Positions 1 through 11,686 of a stretch of 64,000 bases of DNA are shown piece by piece. The stretch is from Megascapheus bottae. Its lineage: Eukaryota > Chordata > Mammalia > Rodentia > Geomyidae. Position 1 is the first letter of the stretch, and every line of letters starts with the position of its first letter. Location: positions 46,375,358 through 46,439,357 of the forward strand of contig JANJXV010000004.1 of NCBI GenBank assembly GCA_024803745.1. Direction: 5' to 3'. The position numbers were made by a program, and so were the translations under genes. The notes below the pieces were generated by a model. The model worked only from the letters and a program-made list of their open reading frames with translations, did not search any database and was not told the origin of the DNA.

Positions 1-1218
1 AACAAACGAAAACTTAAAAAAAGGATTCTAATGATTAAGATGTAGGTTCTGACAAATCCAAAGCTGCAATATTTATGTTCCCCCCTTTTTGATGTATGCA
101 CTCTGGAACGATGATTTCGTCTGCCTTACTGAAAACCCCTTTTTAGGATGCTGATAGCTTAGTGGAACTTGGGTGGACAATGGTTATTAGTGGTTGTTTG
201 TTGGTGCTAGAAATGTGGAACAATGGCTATAAAGATAATGCGTGGTTTTTTCATAAAGTGATTCGCTTGGGGAGAAAGACGTACACGTGATATACAAATT
301 AGAATGAATAATAAGAAAAGGTGAGGAGGGAAATTACTGAGTGTGAGCTAACTATGAAATCATGCATGCTTCTTCTAAAAGGTATTTATTATTATGAAGT
401 AATTGGATAAAGGGATTTCAAGTCAGGTTGTATGTGTACACTGTATTTGGTCAATGTTTCCATCATTTCCCCCATCCCATCCCTACCTCAAGTGAAGTAG
501 TTTGATTTTTACATAATGTACAATGCATAGAAGGGCTACAAACCATCATCTTTCCTCCCTTCTTTTGTGTTCCTTTTCTTGCTCCCCGATTCAGAAGATG
601 TTTCAGCTTGCTAGTATTCATTTCTTTGAGCATTATTGGTTCAAAGACGTGGAACCAAGTGTACTGTCCTTTAGTCAATTTGTTGTGTGTATACACAGAG
701 TTTTGTTGCTGTTGCTATTGCTATTTAAAGGTATGTGGCGAAGATGGGGACTGTGGGGGTGGGGTTAGGTGTGAGAAATCATCTTTTTCTTACACCTTAT
801 TTAGCAACAATCAATAAAGGGGCCAAGTAACCTAGCACCAAGTAAATTAAGTTGACTTTGGCAAACTGTGTTTCACCTTGGAGAATTCCTGTGCAGATGA
901 TTCTATCAATCCTTTTTTATTTTTTTTACAAAAGGAAGTTTTACTTCCCTTACATTAAAAATGACTGAAGTTTATGATTGACAGCCAGCTTCATTTCAGA
1001 CACTCTGTTTGGGGAAGGAATAGGGTGGGGGGGGGGGAAATGTACTTTCTGACATTTCAAGGAGGCTTCTCTGCGTGAGTTATTGCTGAGCATTCAATGG
1101 TGGCTGCATTTGTTTATACCATTCTTGCACTACCAGTGTGGAATTCATTGTTTGCAAGGCTCTCTGGGATAATTTGTGTATGAAGGATTCCATATAAAAA
1201 TCAGTGTTTATTCCTTTT

Positions 1219-1460
1219 TGTGTTATGCTTTTGCAGCCCGACACATAAGGGTGCTTTTATATGCGGCATGCAAGAAATTAAGCGCTCAGCTGCTATTAAC
1301 ACCACTAGGAGCGAGGCTCCTGGTGTTCCATTTGGGGCAATGGAAAGGGGCTCCCAGGTATGCAAGGAAATTGAAACAAAGACTTGGGAGAACTCAGTTA
1401 TTTATTCAGCTGTTGAAAGTTTTATGGGCAACCAGGCCACAACTAATGTGAATTATTTTA
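1219..1460. promoter_or_regulatory. Candidate conserved noncoding element with hairpin
   Basis: Four CpG dinucleotides fall within about 100 bases here, while the surrounding DNA is CpG-poor. An imperfect inverted repeat spans 1298-1327: six bases at 1298-1303 pair with 1322-1327, and 1307-1312 pair with 1316-1321, around a 3-base loop, with a 3-base bulge. An E-box-like CAGCTG and a TTTTATGGGC motif lie nearby. A role as a regulatory element is inference, because no alignment was possible. Confidence 0.3.
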
Positions 1461-1528
1461 CTGAGTGTTTGCTGAGGCTTAGACTACATCCTTCATTGTG
1501 CTTGCAGATGGTAGATGTACCATATGTA

Positions 1529-1554
1529 TATGTGTGTGTGTGTGTGTGTGTGTG
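1529..1554. repeat. (TG)n microsatellite
   Basis: A run of TG dinucleotides, followed by a TGCATGCACACA stretch that could fold back on it. Confidence 0.95.
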
Positions 1555-2460
1555 CGTGCATGCACACACGTGTATGTAAATAATAAAACGTTTCTTATCG
1601 ACATCTTATTTCCATTAATTGGCATAATTATGATCCATTGATGAAATGAAGTTATTAATTGGTGTCATAAGCTTGAAATTTCGTACAACCTTAGAGCCCC
1701 TTTAGTATATAAAGAAATTCAGTTGAGTCTTACTGGGCCTCCTTGTTTGTTGCTTCTAAAGTTTTTGATTGGAAGTAATTTCTGTAACAGACATAGGACA
1801 GCGTTTGGGGTTATCAAAAAATTTAAATTTGGTAATTTGAATAAATGAATTGATATTAAAAGTGGCACAAACACATTTCATGGCAACATATTAGCAGTTC
1901 ATGTTCTTTAAAAGGGTGCAAGAAATAACATTATTTATTAGTCTATGGTTTACATGTAATTCTATATTACATAATATATGGTATAAATATAAATGTATGT
2001 AGGCACAATACTTGCATAGACAGTTTTGAGGCTTGTGTGGCATAGAAATTAAAAACAATGCTGACAGATACTTGCCAACATATGGTTCCTTACTTACAAT
2101 CTAGAAAACTCTTTGGTTGCATTTCACAATGACAATAGAGCTGGCAGGTGGAGTCGGTGAACCACACATAGAAACAGGAGGATTGGAAGTTCTCATCTTT
2201 CTTGTCTGTGGGCAGGCCTCTACACCCTTTCACATTTTAGATGTGTTGGATGCTGATGTGAACTCACAAGTTGAATTTCCCATGCCTGAGTGAGATAAGG
2301 TAATAAATTCTGGTTTTCTCATGATGACCTTTGGCAAGGTTATTTAACCTTAGCAATCCAAAAGTGCACAGACTTCATCAGCCTCTGGGTTCAAATGAGG
2401 TCATTTATTACTGATGGTATTAACGTATTGGGGGTGGGACTTTGGGGACTAATGGAACTC

Positions 2461-2575
2461 TTTTTTTCCATATATTTTTTATTGTAATTAATAGAAGGGT
2501 TACATTTATATTCATCAGATAGAGGGTGCATTATTTCGTATACATTGATACCCTTTCTCATGTCTTGGTCCTCAA
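2461..2575 (-). mobile_element. L1 3' end fragment
   Basis: On the minus strand this reads as the end of the L1 3' UTR found repeatedly in the window, including the GGGTATCAATGT-like and ATGCACC-like motifs and the terminal TTAATTACAATAAAA-type signal with a short A tail (T-run at 2461-2467). It is truncated to about 110 bases. Confidence 0.8.
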
Positions 2576-2717
2576 GACTCTTTAGAAAACAAAACCAGAT
2601 AGTTCTTCTGTTAAATGGGCACAATAACAGGAGCCCCAACAATATGCTGATCAAAGATCAAAGATGATCTATAAAAATGTATAGCAGAATATCCAACATG
2701 AAGCAGCTTAAAAATAA

Positions 2718-2952
2718 ATAGTGTGGCTGGGTGCCTATAATCTTTACTCAAGAGGCTGAGATCTGTGGATTGTGATTCAAAAACAGCCAAGGCAGGAAAG
2801 TTCATGACACTCTCATCTCCAGTGAATTATCAGAAAGCCAGAAAGGGAGTTGTGGCTTTAAGTGGTAGAGCACCGGCCTTGTGTAAAAAAACCCCCAAAA
2901 CTCAAAGACAGTACATACAGCTTGAGTTCAAACCCCAGGAGGACTGGCACTA
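2718..2952 (+). mobile_element. B1-like/Geo composite SINE
   Basis: The left half is 7SL/B1-like (a degraded form of the CTGTAATCC box followed by GAGGCTGAGATCTG). The right half is tRNA-like, with an A-box-like segment (TGGCTTTAAGTGG) and a B-box-like GAGTTCAAACC. It is diverged from better copies such as 7047-7266. Confidence 0.85.
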
Positions 2953-5697
2953 ACTAAGTAACAAACTAAATATTGTAATAGAGACAGTACTTTATTTATT
3001 CATTGGTTTATATTCTGTTATAAAAGATTTTGAGGTGCTAAAATGAAACCTAAAGGTAAGATACGGCTTATACATTCATTTTATATATTTCAAATGAAGT
3101 TTCTTTTACAGCAATCACTAGAAGAACAAGAATTTTTAATACTTCAAACTCTATTCAAATGTACTAAAAAGTTGATTCTTAAAAGAAAAGCCATGTAATA
3201 TATTTTTAAAAAGAAGCCAATTTCTGTATTTTGAAGATAGATTCTATTTCAGTTTTCCCTTGCCAGCAACATGACTAAAGTACAGAGTTTTGATTTTCCT
3301 ATCAGACTGAATTGCTATCAGATTCTTGTAAAGCATTCACTCTGTAAGAAAGCTTTGTTCTGGAAAAGCAAGTGCTGGGGAAAACTCAGCAAGACTTCAT
3401 AGCTTGTTCTTTGAAAGCTAGCGCTTGATAGCCATGTTAACGTGAGAAGTAATTCCACTTAGCAGAATGGCTGCAATGATTAAACTATAATTATACACTG
3501 TAGCTATAATTATTTTGTAAAGGAAAGGCATACATAACAAATAAAGGAAATATTTAAACCCAGACATACAGAAAAAAGAAAAAAGCCATTATATAAAACG
3601 AATAAAAGAATCAAAATATGTAAAGATCAGTGCAAACAAAAGCAATTGGAAATGTTTGCATTGAAACAATTGGAAGAATACAATGCATCAGCTATGACTC
3701 AACCAGTCACAGCAAAAATACCTGGGATAAGATCCTTTATAATGCCAAAAGTAAGGAAATGGAAAGATGAGTGTTTGTTGAAAAAATGAATCAATGAAAG
3801 CAAGTGAACTGAAGAGATAAGAGATGTTTAAAAAGGCTAGTTTGAGGCTAGCTTGCTGTAATGCCCTGGCTTTGTTAGGGCTTTCATGATGGGGCAGCAT
3901 CAGGGTTGGAGACCAGTGGCCAGGCTTGGACAAGTGCTGAGCGGTTAAAAAGAGATAGATGCTAGCTGTGACCGGAAACTACATCAGAATTATAATAAGT
4001 ACAGCATGAAATAGTGGGAATGGGTCTGTACTATACACAGCACTGTGGCAGAGTTACAAAGAGTAAGCTGCCTAACTGGATGACTGGTGAAAGGATTATG
4101 TGATTTGAACAGTGGGTATTTTTTTTGAGACCCTTCAGAGTGATTTTCTTTGAAAATAACTATCACCAAAATATTTTGAATACCTAACAAAGACATTAGA
4201 AGGTGGTTCTCAGTAGATCTACAAACTATCTATAATATTGGGTACTTCTTTGTTTAGTTATTAAGGTTTCATTTGTGCTTATTTTAATCCTAATGGAATA
4301 ATGAATTTTAACTTGGGATGGGATTCTGGTCTATGAAGGTCAATAAGTCAGTTTCTATGTAGATGACAGTTTCCATATACACACGTATATATCTATGGAT
4401 CCACATGTTTGTATGTACATATATGTTTGACCTGTCTAAAAGGAGGTTTCTTTGTAACTTCAGTCTGAAGGGAACTATTTAATCCATGTTGGAAGTCACT
4501 TTGCATATGCTGTTTACATTCCTAACAATCTACTAGTTACTATATTTGACAGAGCCAGTATGATTTGCCTACAGTTAGGAAAAAAAAATTATATATGTCT
4601 CAGCTGCCCTGTGCTTTGTGACCACTCTCCTTTAACCTCTCAGATGAAGATCCCACAGCTAAGTCCCCATAACTCATGATTTAGAAGGGCTGGCCATGCT
4701 TGAAAGTAGCAAAGCATTCCTGTTGCTTGTATCTCCTCCATTTGTTGAGGCTGGAGAGCCTGCAAAATCAGAGCTTGGCTTCAGCTCCTTCAGGTGTGTG
4801 CTTGTTTTACAATTTGCCAATTTCTTACAGTACATCAGATTGCTACAATCTTATCATTTTCAAAAACTCATCATTACTCGTCCTCTCCGGGCAGATCATT
4901 TGTAGTTATGAGGAAAACCTCCCTCTGCTTTTAATCTCACACTAGGGTAGGGTTTTACGTTTTGCTTTTCAAGTGCACTTCCACAAAAAAGAAATAAATA
5001 GGCATTCTGGGTCTCTCAAAATCAAAATGCTATCATAACATTTTATCTTCTGCCACTCTAAACTCAATGATGGTAGAGAGGCGTTTTCTTTCTCTCATAC
5101 CGAATTACTATTAAATATAAGAGTTGAATTTGTTTTGACCAGGCAAAGAGGTAATGATAGTGAAAAGGTTTTCTGGATCACCTTGGACATGAGCAACTGA
5201 GAGATAGTTTGAAAGCATAGAGCAACATCTTCAAAAGCCCATCTGTGTGTATAGAACATACATGGATGCAGACATGCATATATATGCAGGTATATATGTG
5301 GATGAATGTTAGCCTATAACTCAATCAATTGTCTATTCTTTCTCTCCATCTATCCTTCCTTATCTAATTTTCTTACTCATGTGAAGTTTGTCTGAGTAGA
5401 TGGAGGTTATGAAATAGAGTCTCACAATTCAGATAACAGCAACAGTAGAGTCCAGGTACAGTGGACCTATGGGACTTCAAATAAAGTACTTGATTCCTTG
5501 TTGGATAAAGCAAAGCTTAGAAGCTGCTCTTATGCATTTCATGGGTGTCATGTGAAAATCAGACAATTTATGAGCTTATAGCTCTCGCAAATCTGGAATA
5601 TCCTTCCCCTTTCATGAATGTGAAAGTAATATTTGGCATCAATCAAGAAAATTTGTTTTGGGGGAAATCTATACATAGAAGAGTATACAGAGAGAGA

Positions 5698-5753
<56 letters not shown>

Positions 5754-7046
5754 GGCTTGTGGCCACAAACCTTACCAGTTGCAATGGTATGGGGCTTACA
5801 AAGAATTATTTTGGTCTGTAGGGATGTGAAAATTTGTAGAAAACACACACACACAATAGTCAAAAAATAACTACTTCCTTATAAATATTTGAAGGAAGAA
5901 TAAACAAAACCAGAATTTTCTTGGTTTGAGCAGATGGTATAATATTAATTGGGAGGAAGTGGTACTGTTCATCTCCTTTGCATCATCATGCAGGAGAAGA
6001 ATTTCTGAAGTACAAATAGCATAATGAGCCATCTCCATTATGGAATTGAGATGAGTGGCACAGAGGATATTGAAATCACTTACAGATCTGTTTGACTCAA
6101 TGCCTACCCAGTCTCACCACACCCTGTCACACTGCATACTTCTCTGCTATGCTATGAACTAGTCCAAGAGAACAGAACAAATCTGCTTTCATTATATGTG
6201 CAGTCAACACATTTACACATTTGGGATCGGCAAGAACAGCCATTTGCCCTTGCAGATCTTGGGTATTTTGGTGTTTGGGGTCAGAGGTTGACGGTGTGGC
6301 CCATGTATGTCTTCTGTCATACTAGTAACAGAGAACCTTTTGTCTGCATCCCTTAGCAAATCCAGTGGATTTTCATATTCCCTTCCAAGGGAGGGCCATT
6401 ACATTTAGGTACAGTCTGCAAAGTTTTGAAGACTTATTTTTTCCCTCTATTTTTTAAACTTGTTTAAATAGAAATCTTAAGATATATAACCTAGAGTTAT
6501 AATTTAGCTATTTGGATGGCAGATTGGGTATTCTAGATAAGAATTACCCAAGAAACAAATGAAGCTCGGGAAGTAATGACTTCCTTGGATCCTTCCACTC
6601 AATCGCCAGCTGACTAGGAACAGCTGCATGTCCGGTTAGCCACAGACAATGTCACAGGAGTACAAACCAATGAATAAAGCAGTACAGAAGAGTAGAAGCC
6701 ACTGGGCTTTATATCTTTGCCCAGCTGGTATGCCACTGAGAATTTATGGTTATGCCAGCCTCGCACCTTTGAAACATTTCCTCAAGAATTTCAGGAGTCT
6801 CACATAAATATTGCTGCGGTAAGTATCATCAACATTTAGTAGCTGTTTTTCAAAAATAGCCCAGTGACATGATTATGGTCTGTCATCAAGCCAGGGGAGA
6901 TGCAGAGGAGTCCAAAGTTGATCATTGCAGATGAAGAAAGAAGAGGTTTACATAAATATTCACAGTGTAGTTACGGTAAAGAATGTATATGGGTTTCAAC
7001 ATATTAGAAGTCTTGTGCTTAATTTTATTTTAAAAACAAGTATGTA
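2953..7046. other. Repeat-poor noncoding stretch
   Basis: No recognised transposon or exon. It contains one long TG microsatellite at 5699-5751 and short TA/CA-rich patches near 4380-4430 and 5270-5300. The reading frames at 4696-4945 overlap in two phases and match no protein I recognise. Confidence 0.55.
5699..5751. repeat. (TG)n microsatellite
   Basis: About 26 uninterrupted TG units. It is not attached to a recognisable SINE, unlike many other CA/TG tracts in the window. Confidence 0.97.
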
Positions 7047-7266
7047 AGCTGGGCACTGGTGAATCACACCTGTAATCCCAGCTACTCAGGAGGCTGAGAT
7101 CTGAAGATCATCATTCAAAGCCAGCCCGGGCACAAAGGTCTGTGATTCTCTTATCTCCAGTGAACCAGTAAAAAAGCTGTGGTTCAAGTGCTAGACCACT
7201 AGCCTTGAGCTAAAGAGCTCCGGGACAGAGCCCAAGGTCAGAGTTCAAGCCCCATGACTGACAAAC
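7047..7266 (+). mobile_element. B1-like/Geo composite SINE
   Basis: This is a fairly well preserved copy. The left half carries the CTGTAATCCCAGCTACTC box shared with Alu/B1-type 7SL-derived SINEs, then GAGGCTGAGATCTG and the TTCAAAGCC box. The right half has a GTGGTTCAAGTG A-box-like segment, AGAGCTC, and a GAGTTCAAGCC B-box-like segment. Confidence 0.9.
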
Positions 7267-7299
7267 ATGTATGGATTCTGCATCAAATTAAAAATTATT

Positions 7300-7425
7300 A
7301 GAGTCAGATATGGTGACCTATACCCATAATCTCAGGACTCAGGAGTTCAGAAAGCTGAGGCAGAAGTACCAGGAGTTTGAAGCTAGCTTGAATCTTGCAG
7401 TGAGATTCTGTTTCAAATCAAGTAT
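7300..7425 (+). mobile_element. B1-type SINE (old)
   Basis: A single 7SL-like unit without a tRNA-like right half. The order ATGGTGACC, ATAATCTCAGGACTC, GCTGAGGCAG, GAGTTTGAAGCTAG and TGAGATTCTGTTTCAAA follows the B1 consensus order. It is diverged. Confidence 0.7.
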
Positions 7426-7935
7426 GTAATACTCCCTACTTGGAAGACAGACCTGAAGACAGCCCAGACTTCATCTCAACCAATGCCTACGTGCTGTGTG
7501 GAATGTGCGTATTCTCCTAGCTGGAAGAGAAGCATAATGGCTGGATTCAGTGGCATACATCCATCCTCCCATGGGACACAAGGAAGCACAAACACGGGGA
7601 CTATAGCCCACAATGACTGGGAAATAAACAGAGACCATAGCTCAAATATAACCAATGCATGTTGGTGGTGATGGTGATGTTTGTTTTAGCTTTTCTTTTC
7701 TTTTTAGGGCATCAAAGGGAGGGTACAAAAAGGGAAAGAGGAAGAGTGAACAAATGTATTCATAGTGTCAGTGTACACTATGTAGCAAATGAAGTTTGCA
7801 ACTTGTGGAAGAGACAGGAGAGGGAACCTAGGGGAAAGCAAAGGAACAAGTGACATTCTCCAAAGAACAAATATACCCATTACCTAACATGCAATGGTAA
7901 TCTCTCTGTGTGACAATAGCATTACATTCAAAAGT

Positions 7936-8079
7936 AACCAACATTAAAATAAAATAAAAAATAACCAAGTCCCAGTGATTGTAAATAGAGATTCCCTCCT
8001 TGAACTTGTATGTTAAACTTGTCATTTAAAATATGATGTAAAAATCAACGTTAATAAATTCTTTAAAAAAAACCAACAT
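7936..8079 (+). mobile_element. Short retrocopy of an unidentified mRNA-like 3' end
   Basis: The copy ends in AATAAA, seven bases, then an A-run (8064-8072), as a polyadenylated RNA does. Candidate 9-bp direct repeats AACCAACAT flank it at 7936-7944 and 8071-8079. A second related copy lies at 33520-33642. The parent RNA is not recognised, and no coding part is retained. It could instead be the 3' end of an unnamed repeat. Confidence 0.5.
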
Positions 8080-10169
8080 CAAAAAGGGCCAAGCACTTGC
8101 CTTAAAAGTTCAAGCTCTTCACTCTTCATTCTTGTCAAAAATTATTAAATGAATACATTTTTTCTTTTCTTTTTCACCAGCCAACTTTTGGATTATCAGT
8201 AGTCCTTGTATTTAGTCCATGTAAGGATTAGCTGGAATATTGTTTTGAAACTATGAATTCTTGGTCTCTATATCAGCCCTCTGCCCCTAAGCTTAATTGA
8301 GTATGAAGCAAACTACAAATTAGAAATAAGCATAACAGGTGACGGGTTTTCTTTAGGTTTATAAATTTGGCTTTGTGAAGCAGCTCTGGACTGTTCTGTT
8401 ACCTCTCTTTGGAATTGCCTTTGAGGCATGATGCTGCTTAGCAAATACTAGTGAATGAACTTCTATGAGAAAGAGCTGGATCTGATGTTGAAGAGAACAC
8501 AAACCAGAAGACACAAAAGTTGTTCCCTAGTTTTGCTAATGAGGTGATCAGTGGGAGGCTGATCTTTTCCAGTAGAGATAGTTCCTTTCATTTGGTGAGG
8601 AAAAAATCCACAAGTAAGAGTGATGTAAGGACAAAAAGGATAATTGGTCCATATAATATTCAATATGGAATGAACTCTAACATAACTTATAGAGTTTAGT
8701 TAGTAAACATGAATTCCTATTGTAACAAAAGGACCAAATTGAATGTACCCTGTCAACAACAAAGGAAATGAGGAGAGTGGAATTTGAGGGAGGTTTAAGA
8801 TAACTCTGTACTTCCTAATTTGTCTATAAATCTGAAGCTGCTTTTCTGTAAGTTTACTAATGTATAAATCCTAGATATTTGATAATAAAAGGTAAAATAG
8901 GATGAATACAGTGAAATCATAAGAAATCAGTACATAAGGGTAAAAATAAAGTAACAACAATAAAAAAGAAGTCAGTACAATCAATAGCCTTCATGTAGTG
9001 CCTGGAAGGTAGTGTATGGAGACTCAGAGTAGCCTGGGTTGCTGTGATTAGGGGCATTCCCTGGTTGTTTCCACAGCACTTCTAATGAATGTTTTGAACT
9101 CAGCATTAGCATTAATGAAATGCGATTTTTCCACTTGCAAATATATGATAAAATAAAACTACCATTAAGCAAGCTTTTATATTAAACATTGTACAAGAGT
9201 TCACCAAATTAGCAAAGAATTAGTAAAGCAATGTGTGTGTGTGCGTGTGTGTGTGCACTCATGTGCACGCACATGTGAATCTATGAGGGCAAGGTGAAAT
9301 GGAGGAAGGATAAATTCTACCCCAGAACATTTGTCCTGGAATGAAGAGACATGCTATAGTACCAGCCATTCATGGTTTGACAAGAATGATTAGACAGAAA
9401 GAAAGAAAGAGGAGACTGAAAGCAAGCATTTTAGAGCTTGGTTTGCATGTCTTCAGTAGCTCATTTTAGAGGGGGAAAAATAACATTTTCCAATTTATGT
9501 ACAGCGTAAGTGTCTAAATGACTCAATGTAGAATAATCAGTTTGCAAAGTCCTTTAGAATTACACAGTCAGCACAACCTGCAAAAATTGAAACGTTTTGT
9601 TTTAACCTTTTCTGGGGTTGTCCTGACTCCATTTGGTATCTCAGCAACCCAGAAGCTGCCTCTATTGCGTTAAGACATTTTCATATACATTCATATGTGG
9701 AAATTATATCCTTTATATGCGTTTTCTCCACAAAGAGAAGAGAATTGTTTGTACCTGGTGTTTGTATTTAGCATTATTTTATTTGCTATTAATACTGAGA
9801 ATGATGTTTTGTAGCTTTAAGGGAATGCTTTGTACTCATACTAGAACAAGGTGAAGTTACTCTCTGGGCAAATGTTCTCCATATGTATTGACTCAGGTTA
9901 AATCTTTTTAGAAATCTGCCCAGCAGACTTCTGTAACTCAGTGTGCAGTGTTATGCACATCTTGCTAAGATGCAGATTCTGAATTGGCAGGTCTGGGGGG
10001 ACGCCTAGGAGCACGCCTTTCTAACAATTTCCACGATGATGTTGCACATCAGATGAGCAGAGGACCTGCCACTTGCCTCCCATATGACTTAATTAATGCG
10101 ATCTTTTTACTTTTTAGACTTTTTGGAAGCTGGGGGAATTTCGAGAGATACGTAAGAAGCTTGCATTAA
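8080..10169. other. Repeat-poor noncoding stretch
   Basis: No exon or young transposon is recognised. It holds a TG/CA patch at 9231-9277 and a short AAAG patch near 9399-9410. Reading frames here are short and unsupported. Confidence 0.5.
9231..9277. repeat. Imperfect TG/CA repeat
   Basis: TG units interrupted by GC and followed by CACGCACATGTG, which makes a partly self-complementary alternating purine-pyrimidine patch. Confidence 0.85.
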
Positions 10170-10558
10170 AAAAAATTGGTCCTTCTAGGATATTGAAACA
10201 AAAGCCATATAATGAATGATTGTTGTCCTTAATATACTATGTTATCTCTCATCTCCTTTGCTGACCCTTGGGTATCTCATATTGTTACAGTATCTCACTT
10301 TGTTATCTGATATATTGAATTTATTTGTATTTGGTTATTTGAAATTTGACAGGGAATGGGGGAAAACCAAGACGGGGGGTGGGTGGTGGGTCAGGGAAGG
10401 GTAATGGATATCAAGACATGTGAAAGGGTATCAATGTATGTGAATTAATGCACCTTCTATCTGGCAAATATCATGTAACCCTTTTATTAATTACAATTAA
10501 AAATATAAAAAAAATAAAATGACTAGCAAACAACAACAACAACAAAAAATTGGTCCTT
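10170..10558 (+). mobile_element. 5'-truncated L1, 3' UTR only
   Basis: The body from about 10186 matches the L1 3' UTR at 42150-42480, including the G-rich block at 10352-10402 and the terminal TTAATTACAATTAAAA. It is flanked by a 15-bp target-site duplication, AAAAAATTGGTCCTT, at 10170-10184 and 10544-10558. The first copy follows TT, as expected for the L1 endonuclease. The A-rich tail contains an unusual CAA repeat (10528-10543). Confidence 0.92.
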
Positions 10559-10659
10559 TCAGATGTGCTAAGGATTTACCAACTATTTGTTTCCTTCTTA
10601 CCTTCTGTTATAGATGGGTGGGTGTAAGAAATTTGCATAAATACCTCTGGAAGCCACTC

Positions 10660-10902
10660 CTGCTATTTATTTATTTTATTTATTTTTTTCTTCTTTTTCT
10701 TTTCTTTTTTTCATATATTTTTATTGTAATTAATAGAAGGGTTACATGATATTTGCCAGATAGATGGTGCATTAATTCCCATACATTGATACCCTTTCAC
10801 ATCTCTTCGTCCCCATTTCCCTCCCCCCCACCCCATTTCCCTCCCCCCCACCCCCACCCCTCATCTTGTTTTCCCTATCCAATTTCGAATAACTGCTATT
10901 TA
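10660..10902 (-). mobile_element. 5'-truncated L1, 3' UTR only
   Basis: On the minus strand this is the last part of the L1 3' UTR plus tail. The candidate target-site duplication is CTGCTATTTA at 10660-10669 and 10893-10902. The polypurine part (C-rich on the plus strand) carries a perfect 20-bp tandem duplication at 10811-10850. Confidence 0.85.
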
Positions 10903-11067
10903 ATCTGGTAGTGATAAAAGAGATTGTGTGTAGTCAGGTGCTAGATAGAAGTATCAAGGGAAAGAATCCTTTCCTTACTTTGAAAGCCAGATTTAGGGCA
11001 GTAAAATTGTTACTTTGTTATTTAAAATAGCAACTAGGGCTTTCTTTAGTCTCATAAAAAATCAAAC

Positions 11068-11312
11068 ATGAGGGGACATAGCCCTGACATGGCTCATGCT
11101 TGTCATCTGAGCTACTCGGAAGGCTAAGATCTGAGGATTGTGGTTTAAAGTTAGCCCAAGAAAGAAAGTCTGGGAGATTCTTGTCTCCAATTAGCCAGCA
11201 AAAAGACAAAAGTGGAGCTGTGGCTCAAGTGGCAGAATACCAGACTTGGGTGAAAAACTCAAGTATCTCATCCAGAAATCTTGATTTCACCTTGAGTTTA
11301 AGCCCCAGTATT
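11068..11312 (+). mobile_element. B1-like/Geo composite SINE
   Basis: The left half has GGCTCATGCTTGTC, GAGCTACTCGGAAGGCTAAG and the AAAGTTAGCCC box. The right half has GTGGCTCAAGTGGCAG and GAGTTTAAGCCCCAG. Its 3' end runs directly into a CA microsatellite. The middle of the right half has extra sequence relative to other copies. Confidence 0.85.
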
Positions 11313-11329
11313 AGCGTGCGTGCGCGCGT

Positions 11330-11374
<45 letters not shown>
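11313..11374. repeat. (GC/CA)n then (CA)n microsatellite at a SINE tail
   Basis: A short GTGCGTGCGCGCG patch leads into more than 20 CA units, starting right after the SINE's GCCCCAG end. Confidence 0.95.
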
Positions 11375-11379
<5 letters not shown>

Positions 11380-11464
11380 GGTATTTCCATAAATTTAGAG
11401 ATGATTTTTCCTTGGTCTATTCCATGGACTCTCCTCCTATTTGTTGCAGATTTTCACAAGATTT

Positions 11465-11686
11465 CATGACTAAGTTATTTATTTTTTTTTTGCCAGTCCT
11501 GGAGCTTGAACTCAGGGCATGAGCACTGTCCTTCGGCTTTCTCAAGGCTAGAGTTCAACCATTTGAGCCACAGTACCACATCTAGCTTTTTGTATTTATG
11601 TGGTACTTGAGGAAACGAACCCCTGTCCTTCTGCATGCTAGGCAAGCACTCCACCACTAGTCCAAACTCCCAGCCCCATGACTAAG
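11465..11686 (-). mobile_element. IDL-Geo-like dimeric SINE
   Basis: On the minus strand this has an ID-like left monomer, a short linker (CATAAATACAAAAAGC on that strand) and the Geo-type right monomer ending near the T-run at 11480. A candidate target-site duplication CATGACTAAG lies at 11465-11474 and 11677-11686. Confidence 0.88.

Larger units (their letters stand above)
1..2464. other. Repeat-poor noncoding stretch
   Basis: I see no exon, SINE or L1 here. The stretch holds a G-run near 1023-1037, a CpG-bearing hairpin segment at 1219-1460 and a TG microsatellite at 1529-1554, listed separately. Reading frames of 69-119 codons occur, but they overlap each other in several frames and one runs into the TG repeat, so none looks coding. 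Confidence 0.6.

Noticed and set aside
1176..1579. Overlapping 91- and 119-codon frames as an exon or small gene
   Set aside because: Two phases are open over the same DNA, one runs into the TG microsatellite, and neither product resembles a known family. The region is kept only as a candidate noncoding element.
11100..11522. 140-codon frame as a gene
   Set aside because: It reads through a SINE, a CA repeat and into another SINE; the product is threonine/histidine repeat text.
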